Below, in pieces: positions 58,209-64,000 of a DNA stretch of 64,000 bases. The notes under the pieces are model-generated. The model saw only the letters and a program-made list of their open reading frames with translations, was not told the DNA's origin and made no database searches. Numbering within the stretch: position 1 is the stretch's first letter; every line of letters starts with the position of its first letter. The DNA is from Winogradskya humida (GTDB lineage Bacteria; Actinomycetota; Actinomycetes; Mycobacteriales; Micromonosporaceae). The position numbers were made by a program, and so were the translations under genes. The stretch lies in NCBI RefSeq assembly GCF_016862215.1, contig NZ_BOMN01000102.1, forward strand, positions 30,006 to 94,005. The letters are read 5' to 3'.

Positions 58209-58258
58209 CACCAGCGGCGCCCGCCCCCTCATCACGTCGCCCCGGCACAGGCGCAGAA

Positions 58259-58291
58259 CCGGCCGGGGGTACCGCAACTACCCCCGGCCGG
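58259..58291 (+). terminator. Terminator after DUF2252/PNPOx operon
   Basis: CCGGCCGGGGGTA at 58259-58271 pairs perfectly with TACCCCCGGCCGG at 58279-58291 around a 7-nt loop. It lies 50 nt after the last stop. No T-run follows, but the 13-bp stem is very stable. Confidence 0.75.
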
Positions 58292-58364
58292 CCCACCCCA
58301 TCGTAGTGACTTCCATGATCGTCCGGCTCGCCACAACCGCCGGACGCCCGAGCCGGACGAGGCG

Positions 58365-58410
58365 TAAAGAAAGTTTAGAGCTGGATATATCTCGATGCAT
58401 TGACATCGCT
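58365..58410 (+). promoter_or_regulatory. A/T-rich candidate promoter/operator of GH43 gene
   Basis: In the 364-nt space 58209-58572 base composition falls sharply near 58365-58405. There lie GATATATC at 58384-58391 and CGATGCATTGACATCG, whose arms CGATG/CATCG form an imperfect palindrome, containing a -35-like TTGACA. The distance to the GH43 start (about 165 nt) suits a regulated leader. Apart from this and the terminator I see nothing else in the space. Confidence 0.4.
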
Positions 58411-58572
58411 CACCTGCGGATCGATGCTCGGGTTGCGGCCCGTTCGCGGTTCGCGAAGGTCAGGGGTGCTCCCCCAACGTGCCCGCCTCGCGGCATCCTC
58501 TGCCCGGACGCCGTCCCCCGCGGGCCCCCACCCGGCAGGCGTCGAAACCGGCGGCCGACCGTGGATGTGACC

Positions 58573-59646
58573 ATGACGATCTCCCGCCGGTTCGCCGGCC
58601 TCTCCGCCCTGCTGCTCGCGGGCGTGCTCGGCCTCGCCGTGCAGACCGTGACCTCCGCGACGGGCGCGGACGCCGCCCAGACCGCCATCCGCGCCGCCGA
58701 CCCCAGCGTGCTCCGCGTCGGTGGCACCTACATCTCGGTCCAGTCGATCAACGGCGGCATCGGGGTACGCCAGGCCGCCTCCCCCGACGCCCTCGCCGCC
58801 GCCACCGTGCGCCAGGTCTTCACCGACAGCCAGGGCCTCGGCGAGGTCTGGGCCCCCGAGATCCACGTCGACGGCGGCCGGTACTACATCTACTTCACCA
58901 TGGGCACCGGCGCCGCCCACCGCATGTACGTGATCAGCTCGGCGACCGCGGACAGCGGCTACGGCGCGGCGGCCAAGCTCAACCTCCCGGACGACCGCTG
59001 GGCCATCGACGGCACCATGTTCGTCTTCAACGGGCAGCGCTACTTCGTCTGGTCCGGGTGGGCGGGCACCACCAATGTGGAGCAGAACCTCTACATCGCC
59101 AGGATGACGAGCCCGACGGCGGCGACGGGAGCCCGCGCGGTCATCTCCCAGCCCCGCGAGAGCTGGGAGAGGATCGTGGGAAACCCCTTCATCAACGAGG
59201 GCCCCGAGGCGATCAAGGACCCCAGCGGCCAGCTCCACGTGACCTACTCGGCCAACGGCAGCTGGAGCGACCAGTACTGCATCGCCGACCTGCGGTTGCG
59301 TGCCGGCGGCGACCCCATGTACGTCTGGGACTGGTACAAGTCGAACGGCTGCCTCTTCGGCTCCAACCGGGCGACCATGATGACCGGCTGGGACCCGACC
59401 CTGAACGTCAACGGCCCGGGCCACCACACGTTCGTCCTGCTCAACGGCGACATCAACACGAGCCCGCCGGCCGGCTCCCGCTTCCCGCTGATGTTCCACG
59501 CCGTCCCGAAGGGCACGCCGTACTCGTGGGCCAACCGCTCCTGGTACACGGGGACGTTCCTGTGGTGGGGCTCCATCACCTACAGCCGGGCCAACGTGCC
59601 GGGCTCTCCCACGGACACCGGCTGGAGCCTCAAGTTCTTCGAGTGA
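58573..59646 (+). CDS. Secreted GH43 glycosidase, arabinan/arabinofuranosidase-like
   Basis: A 357-residue secreted enzyme with an N-terminal signal peptide (about residues 1-35). Five-blade propeller fold; the GH43 catalytic residues are Asp43 (AADPSVL, general base), Asp146 (WAIDGTMF, pKa modulator) and Glu209 (NEGPEAI, general acid). The ligand is probably an arabinan or arabinoxylan side chain, which matches the neighbouring araA and ChvE-type importer. ATG 58573 is chosen; GTG 58567 is possible. It converges on a P450 gene with 4 nt between. Confidence 0.85.
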   Translation: MTISRRFAGLSALLLAGVLGLAVQTVTSATGADAAQTAIRAADPSVLRVGGTYISVQSINGGIGVRQAASPDALAAATVRQVFTDSQGLGEVWAPEIHVDGGRYYIYFTMGTGAAHRMYVISSATADSGYGAAAKLNLPDDRWAIDGTMFVFNGQRYFVWSGWAGTTNVEQNLYIARMTSPTAATGARAVISQPRESWERIVGNPFINEGPEAIKDPSGQLHVTYSANGSWSDQYCIADLRLRAGGDPMYVWDWYKSNGCLFGSNRATMMTGWDPTLNVNGPGHHTFVLLNGDINTSPPAGSRFPLMFHAVPKGTPYSWANRSWYTGTFLWWGSITYSRANVPGSPTDTGWSLKFFE

Positions 59647-59650
59647 ACGC

Positions 59651-60820
59651 TCACCTCGTGGTCAGGCGGATCTCCGTGTAGGCCCGCAGCACGAACGTCG
59701 GGCGGTGCACGGGCTCCGCGACGAGCGCCAGGGCCGGGGCATGGTCGAGCAGGGCGGCCAGCCCCGCCTGGAGCTCGATGCGGGCGAGCGGGGCTCCGAG
59801 GCAGAAGTGCAGGCCCGCGCCGAAGCCGAGATGCGGGTTGGGGTCGCGGCCCACGTCGAACCCGTCCGGGTCGGTGAAGACCCCGGGGTCGCGGTTCGCG
59901 GCCCCGAGCAGCGCGGCGATCTGGCCGCCCGCCGGGATCGTGACACCGGCGATCTCGACGGGGGCGGCGGCCGTCCGGACGAACATGTGCAACGGCGGGT
60001 CGTACCGGATCATCTCCTCGCCCGCTGTCCCGGTCAGCGTCCGGTCCGCCCGCAGCCGGGCCAGCTGACCGGGATGCCGCAGCAGCGCCACCATCCCGCC
60101 GCCGAGCGCGTTGACCGAGGCCTCGTGCCCGGCGTTGAGCAGCAGGATCGCCGAGGCGACGAGCTCCTCCCCGCTGAGCCGGTCGCTGCCGTCCCGGACC
60201 GCGACGAGGTGGCTGATCAGGTCGTCACGCGGCTCGGCCTGCCGTTCCGCCGCAAGATCAGCCAGGTACGCCGCGAACTCCCGGCACGCCCTCAGCGCGG
60301 CGGTTTCCTGCTCCGGCGTACGCGACACCTCGTACATCCGCACGATCGCGGCCGACCACGGCCGGAGCAGATGCCGGTCAGCGGCCGGAACCCCCAGCAG
60401 CTCCGCGATCACCGTCACCGCGAGCGGCTCGGCAACATCGGCGAGCAGATCAAAATCGGTCCCGGCCGCCCGGACCAGAGCCGCTGCCTCCGCGGCGACG
60501 GCGGGCCGCAACCGCTCGGCATGTCCCCGCCCGAACGCCGTGGCCACCAGCGACCGCAGCCGGGTGTGCACCGGCGGCTCGTTCTCCATCATCTGGTGCC
60601 GGTGCAGCAGGTTGAACGGCTCCCAGACCGCGGCCGGCTCCCTGTCCCGCCAGAACCGCCCCAGCCGCCGATCCCGCAGCACCGCGTCGGCTGCGGCATG
60701 ACTCGCGGCCACCCACATCCCGGTCGGCTCGTGCCAGCTGACCGGCCCTCGCCGCCGCAGCACACCCAGCCCCGGGTACGGATCCCGCACGAACCCGGGA
60801 TCGTCGAAGTCGACCTCCAT
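59651..60820 (-). CDS. Cytochrome P450
   Basis: A 389-residue haem monooxygenase. The I-helix motif is AGHEAS, the ExxR is EMIR, and the haem-binding loop is FGAGLHFCLG with the Cys ligand. It has the usual PPVHTRLRSLV and NRDPGVF elements of bacterial CYP105/107-like enzymes. ATG 60820 is chosen; the longer frame to 60922 overlaps the divergent GNAT gene. No ferredoxin gene is beside it, and no biosynthetic cluster is visible, so its substrate is unknown. Confidence 0.93.
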   Translation of the reverse strand: MEVDFDDPGFVRDPYPGLGVLRRRGPVSWHEPTGMWVAASHAAADAVLRDRRLGRFWRDREPAAVWEPFNLLHRHQMMENEPPVHTRLRSLVATAFGRGHAERLRPAVAAEAAALVRAAGTDFDLLADVAEPLAVTVIAELLGVPAADRHLLRPWSAAIVRMYEVSRTPEQETAALRACREFAAYLADLAAERQAEPRDDLISHLVAVRDGSDRLSGEELVASAILLLNAGHEASVNALGGGMVALLRHPGQLARLRADRTLTGTAGEEMIRYDPPLHMFVRTAAAPVEIAGVTIPAGGQIAALLGAANRDPGVFTDPDGFDVGRDPNPHLGFGAGLHFCLGAPLARIELQAGLAALLDHAPALALVAEPVHRPTFVLRAYTEIRLTTR

Positions 60821-60863
60821 CCCGGAACGGTAACCCCTGCCGGGACGGTCGCGCCGTGATGAG

Positions 60864-61388
60864 ATGAGGCCGATGACCGTCACCCTGCGGGTGGACGCCA
60901 CGCCTACCGCGGGCGCGCTCACCCTCCGCCCCTGGAACGCCGGGGATGTCGAGGCGCTGGTGGAGATCTACCGGGACCCCGCCCTGCGCCGCTGGACGAG
61001 CCTCCACGTCGAGAACGCCGAGGGCGCGAAGTGGTGGCTGAACATCCAGGAACGCGGCTGGCACACCGGGAAGCGGCTGAGCTTCGCGGTTCTCGAGGAC
61101 GACCTCCCCGGGGTGGCGGGCTACATGGCGTTGAGGAGGCCCGACCCGCGCGGCCCCGCTGCCGGCCTCGCCTATTGGACGGCCGCCCACGCCCGGGGCC
61201 GCGGGGTCGCTCCCCGGGCGCTGGACTGCCTCTCGATCTGGGCCCTCACCACCGGCGGTCTCCGCCACCTCGAACTGATCCACGACGCGGCCAACGACGC
61301 CTCGTGCCGCGTCGCCGGGAAGGCCTCGTTCCGGCTGCACCACACGCTGCCCGACGGGAGTCACCTGCACATGCGTGAGTACTGCTGA
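60864..61388 (+). CDS. GNAT-family N-acetyltransferase
   Basis: A 174-residue acetyltransferase: LTLRPWNAGDVEALVEIY at the start, the acetyl-CoA-binding WTAAHARGRGVAPRALDCL near residue 107 (the QxxGxG/A-like loop is HARGRGVA), and HLELIHDAANDASCRVAGKA, the RimJ/RimL signature of the third strand and helix. It is likely a ribosomal-protein or small-molecule acetyltransferase. The start is ATG 60864 or 60873. It diverges from the P450 gene. Confidence 0.88.
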   Translation: MRPMTVTLRVDATPTAGALTLRPWNAGDVEALVEIYRDPALRRWTSLHVENAEGAKWWLNIQERGWHTGKRLSFAVLEDDLPGVAGYMALRRPDPRGPAAGLAYWTAAHARGRGVAPRALDCLSIWALTTGGLRHLELIHDAANDASCRVAGKASFRLHHTLPDGSHLHMREYC

Positions 61389-61445
61389 CGGTTTGGGTAT
61401 GCGGGCTCATCCGCGCAGCTCGCGCCGTTGGCAGTGTGTTGAGGC

Positions 61446-62750
61446 ATGACGTCTGCCACGCTCGCCGCGCGCACCCCGGTGACCCGGGACCGCTATGCGG
61501 ACCTGCTCCGGGTCGCCTCCCTCGGGATCGTCATCTGCGGCCACTGGCTCATGGCCGTCCCGGACGAGGACGGCGAGGGGATCACCAACGTTCTCGCCGT
61601 CGTGCCGGTGCTCCAACCGCTGACCTGGCTGTTCCAGGTCATGCCACTCTTCTTCCTGGTCGGCGGGTTCGGTCACGCCAGGGCGCTCGGGTCGCTCGAG
61701 CGCCGCGGGGGCGGGTACGCGGACTTCGTGCGGGCACGCGTGACCCGGTTACTGCGTCCCGCGGCTGTCTTCCTGGCCGTGTGGGTGCTGCTGGCCGTGG
61801 CCGCGGGGCTGGCGGGGCAGGATCGGGGCATGGTGCGGCTCGGGCTGCGTACGGTGGTGCAGCCGTTGTGGTTCCTGGGTGTCTATCTGGGACTCGTCGC
61901 GCTGGCGCCGGTGATGCTGCGGCTGCACCGGCGGTTCGGCGTGGCTGTCCCGGTCGCGATGCTCGCCGCGGCCGGCGTCGTGGACCTGCTGCGCTTCCAC
62001 GGGCACTCCCAGCCGGCTGTGCTCAACCTCCTCCTGGTCTGGGGCGGGGTACACCAGCTCGGTTTCTTCTATGCGGACAGGACCCTGCAGCGGCACGGCG
62101 CGGCACTCGCCTTCCTCGGTTTGGGAAGCGTGCTTCTCCTGACGGTTTTCGGCCCGTATCCCGTCTCCATGGTCGGGCTTCCGGGGAGCCGGATGTCGAA
62201 CATGTCCCCGCCTTCGGTAGCGCTCGCGGCCCACTCGGTTTGGCTGATCGGCGCCGCCATGCTGCTCCGCGCGCCCGCGACGAGATGGCTGGAACGGGCC
62301 CGTGTCTGGCGGGCCGTCATCGCGGCGAACGGGCTGGCCATGACCGCATTCCTCTGGCACCTGAGCGCGGTGTTCGTCCTCCTCACGATCTTCCCCGCCG
62401 GCACGATCTTTCCCACTGGCCTCAGTGGGACGCCGGGAACGGCGGCCTGGTGGCTCACCCGCCCGGTCTGGCTCGCGGCCGCGGCGGCCCTGACCTTGGT
62501 CTTCGTCCTTGCCTTCCGCCGCTTCGACACCGCGATCCCGCGACCGGGCGGGTCGGCAGCACCCGCAGCGATCGGCGTCACGTTGTGCACTCTCGGCATC
62601 ATCGGGCTCTCGGCGGTCGGGCTGGGCGGGCTGCTGACCGGCCACAAGGCCTCACTGCTCGGCATCCCGGTGACCGCGCCGCTGACCCTGGCCATGATCG
62701 CTGCGGGGGCAGGGCTCGTCGGCGCTCGGATTGTCGTACCCCGGCGGTAG
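61446..62750 (+). CDS. Acyltransferase 3-like membrane protein
   Basis: A 434-residue polytopic protein with about ten helices. It begins YADLLRVASLGIVICGHWLM with the His characteristic of acyltransferase 3 (OafA/OpgC) proteins, and keeps PLFFLVGGFGHARAL. Members O-acylate cell-surface glycans or secreted products. Codons are typical. It is followed after 9 nt by a pirin gene, possibly as an operon. Confidence 0.82.
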   Translation: MTSATLAARTPVTRDRYADLLRVASLGIVICGHWLMAVPDEDGEGITNVLAVVPVLQPLTWLFQVMPLFFLVGGFGHARALGSLERRGGGYADFVRARVTRLLRPAAVFLAVWVLLAVAAGLAGQDRGMVRLGLRTVVQPLWFLGVYLGLVALAPVMLRLHRRFGVAVPVAMLAAAGVVDLLRFHGHSQPAVLNLLLVWGGVHQLGFFYADRTLQRHGAALAFLGLGSVLLLTVFGPYPVSMVGLPGSRMSNMSPPSVALAAHSVWLIGAAMLLRAPATRWLERARVWRAVIAANGLAMTAFLWHLSAVFVLLTIFPAGTIFPTGLSGTPGTAAWWLTRPVWLAAAAALTLVFVLAFRRFDTAIPRPGGSAAPAAIGVTLCTLGIIGLSAVGLGGLLTGHKASLLGIPVTAPLTLAMIAAGAGLVGARIVVPRR

Positions 62751-62759
62751 CGTTTCGGC

Positions 62760-63686
62760 ATGAGCAATGTCGAGCTTTTGGAGGGTGCGCCGGTCGCGCT
62801 GGGCGGGCCACGAGGCATGGGCGTTGTCCGGACGCTGCCCAGCAAACACAGACGCATGGTCGGCGCCTGGTGCTTCCTCGACGCGTACGGTCCGCACGAC
62901 CTCGCCGGGTCACCGGGAATGCGCGTCGGCCCCCACCCGCACATCGGCCTGCAGACGGTGACATGGCTGCTCAGCGGCGAGGTGCTGCACCGCGACAGCC
63001 TCGGCAACCGGCAGGAGATCCGCCCCGGCCAGCTCAACATCATGACGGCGGGCAGCGGCATCTCGCACTCCGAGGAGACGCCGGCTGAGCACGGCCCGGT
63101 GCTCCAGGGCGTACAACTCTGGGTCGCATTGCCCGAATCCGACCGTCACATGCCCCCGGCCTTCGCCCACCACTCCGATCTCCCGGTCATCCGCGAAGCC
63201 GGCCTGACCGCCACGGTCCTCATGGGAACACTCGCCGGAGCGACCTCCCCCGCCCGCTGCCACACCCCGCTGGTCGCCGCGGAACTCACCCTCGCCGCCG
63301 GCACCGACACCTCGCTCCCCCTCAACCCCACCTTCGAGTACGCCTTCCTCACCCTCGACGGCGAGGCCACCGCGGCCGGCACCCCGCTCAAACCGGGCCC
63401 CCTGCTCTACGTCGGAGCGGGCCGCTCGACGCTCGACGTCAGCGCGGGCCCGCCGACCCGGGTGCTGCTGCTCGGCGGGGAACCGTTCGAGGAAAAGCTC
63501 GTCATGTGGTGGAACTTCGTCGCCAGAACATCCGACGAGGTCGTCGCCGCCCGCGAGGCCTGGACCGCCGCGGAGCACGACGGCGGAGCGGGGCCGTTCG
63601 GCGAAGTCCTGGGCTACGACGGGCCGCGCATCCCGGCGCCGCCCATGCCGATCACAACGCTGGTGGCCAGCGGGCGGGTGCGCTGA
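62760..63686 (+). CDS. Pirin family protein
   Basis: A 308-residue bicupin of the pirin family. The metal site is seen in GPHPHIGLQTVTWLLSG (two His) and GSGISHSEET (His and Glu). The C-terminal cupin contains LLLGGEPFEEKLVMWWNFV. Pirins act as quercetinase-like oxygenases or redox-linked regulators; which one cannot be told here. It starts 9 nt after the acyltransferase stop. Confidence 0.92.
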   Translation: MSNVELLEGAPVALGGPRGMGVVRTLPSKHRRMVGAWCFLDAYGPHDLAGSPGMRVGPHPHIGLQTVTWLLSGEVLHRDSLGNRQEIRPGQLNIMTAGSGISHSEETPAEHGPVLQGVQLWVALPESDRHMPPAFAHHSDLPVIREAGLTATVLMGTLAGATSPARCHTPLVAAELTLAAGTDTSLPLNPTFEYAFLTLDGEATAAGTPLKPGPLLYVGAGRSTLDVSAGPPTRVLLLGGEPFEEKLVMWWNFVARTSDEVVAAREAWTAAEHDGGAGPFGEVLGYDGPRIPAPPMPITTLVASGRVR

Positions 63687-63769
63687 GCTCGCGGGTGCGC
63701 AGATTGGGTTGACGCAGGGAGCTGAGCAGCGGATCGTCGATGAAAGACGGCTCCGGAAACCCGGCTGTT

Positions 63770-64000
63770 GGGCAGGGCTCAAGGTCTGGGCAGGGCTCAA
63801 GGTCTGGGCAGGGCTCAGACGTTGGGCACGGCTTGGCTGGGTGCGGTTACGCGTTCGGGCGGGGCCTGAGTGTTGTGCTGAGTCCGGATGCCGGGCTGAG
63901 CCCGGACGTTGGGCCCGGTCTGAACGTTGGGCCCGGTCTGAACGTTGGGCCCGGTCTGAACGTTGGGCCCGGTCTGAACGTTGGGCCCGGTCTGAACGTT
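63770..64000. repeat. 18-bp tandem repeat array reaching the window edge
   Basis: An 18-bp period runs from about 63770 to the end. The first units are GGGCAGGGCTCAAGGTCT (63770, 63788), then degenerate units, then six nearly identical copies of GAACGTTGGGCCCGGTCT from 63904 to 64000 (the first begins GG, the last is cut). Thirteen units in all. The length, 18 bp, keeps any reading frame open. The GGGCCC core is palindromic. Confidence 0.9.
63815..64000 (-). CDS. C-terminal end of a repeat protein, possible
   Basis: On the minus strand one frame reads the repeats as NVQTGP hexapeptides, then APPERVTAPSQAVPNV and a TGA at 63817-63815. This Gln/Pro/Thr-rich ending looks like a real low-complexity tail, and its codons mostly end in G or C. 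The N-terminal part would lie beyond the window. The plus strand is also open (NVGPGL repeats), so the assignment is uncertain. Confidence 0.4.
   Translation of the reverse strand, partial: NVQTGPNVQTGPNVQTGPNVQTGPNVQTGPNVRAQPGIRTQHNTQAPPERVTAPSQAVPNV

Noticed and set aside
59651..60820. P450 as part of a biosynthetic gene cluster
   Set aside because: Neighbours (GH43, GNAT, acyltransferase, pirin) include no core synthase, carrier protein or terpene cyclase.
63904..64000. CRISPR-like array
   Set aside because: The copies are contiguous 18-bp units without spacers, and no cas gene is present.

Overview
This is a very high-GC actinobacterial chromosome segment. GTG starts are frequent, codons mostly end in G or C, and ATGA/GTGA stop-start overlaps are common. 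The gene content (LuxR-type ATPase regulator, ECF sigma factors, F420-type oxidoreductase, LPMO, GH43, DUF1023/WXG100 pair, DUF1800/DUF1501 pair) suggests a soil member of the Micromonosporaceae, Actinoplanes-like. That assignment is inference from style and content. I see no rRNA, tRNA, CRISPR array, complete insertion sequence or complete biosynthetic cluster.

Layout. 1-4.5 kb: end of a peptide-type ABC importer (binding protein, one permease, two ATPases) and an antibiotic-kinase-like protein. 4.5-6.36 kb: a gene-poor, lower-GC decayed stretch. 6.36-12 kb: a stand-alone mraY, an Lrp/EamA divergent pair, an alpha/beta hydrolase with Asn at the nucleophile position, and a broken metallo-beta-lactamase-fold gene. 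12-20.5 kb: large LuxR regulator, ECF sigma factor, luciferase-like oxidoreductase, a sortase-type surface protein facing a membrane-anchored LPMO, and FKBP. 20.6-23.8 kb: polyol-type ABC importer. 23.9-30.7 kb: S4 protein, DUF1775, DHH phosphoesterase, zwf, peroxiredoxin, STAS, beta-lactamase-like protein, methionine aminopeptidase, XRE regulator. 30.7-36.4 kb: lipoproteins, a membrane PstS-like protein, and an operon of WXG100-like protein, DUF1023 hydrolase and lipoprotein. 36.4-43.5 kb: TetR/MFS and MmyB/SDR divergent pairs, VanY-like peptidase plus histidine kinase, ROK kinase. 43.6-48.9 kb: Tat-exported DUF1800/DUF1501 pair, an ECF sigma operon with small proteins, and a TPR-like protein. 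49.2-59.6 kb: an arabinose region with a ChvE/MmsAB-type importer, araA, a LacI regulator, two LacI-type operators and a secreted GH43. 59.6-64 kb: P450, GNAT, acyltransferase, pirin, and an 18-bp tandem repeat that runs off the window.

How the genes work together. The arabinose block is the clearest module: a secreted GH43 would release arabinose, the MmsAB/ChvE system would import it, AraA would isomerise it, and the LacI protein would repress through boxes at 55045 and 56301. The kinase and epimerase genes (araB, araD) are missing; a 60-codon ORF at their expected place, under the operator and coupled to araA, resembles fused leftovers of both.

The most striking pattern in the window is repeated loss of gene interiors with the edges kept: a possible dppC scar (1475-1510), an MBL hydrolase (10345-11068), an HxlR-like regulator (about 11866-12010) and araB/araD (54795-54977). 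There are also two probable frameshifts (4556-4806 and 41047-42473). Whether these are real deletions or assembly errors decides how the region should be read.
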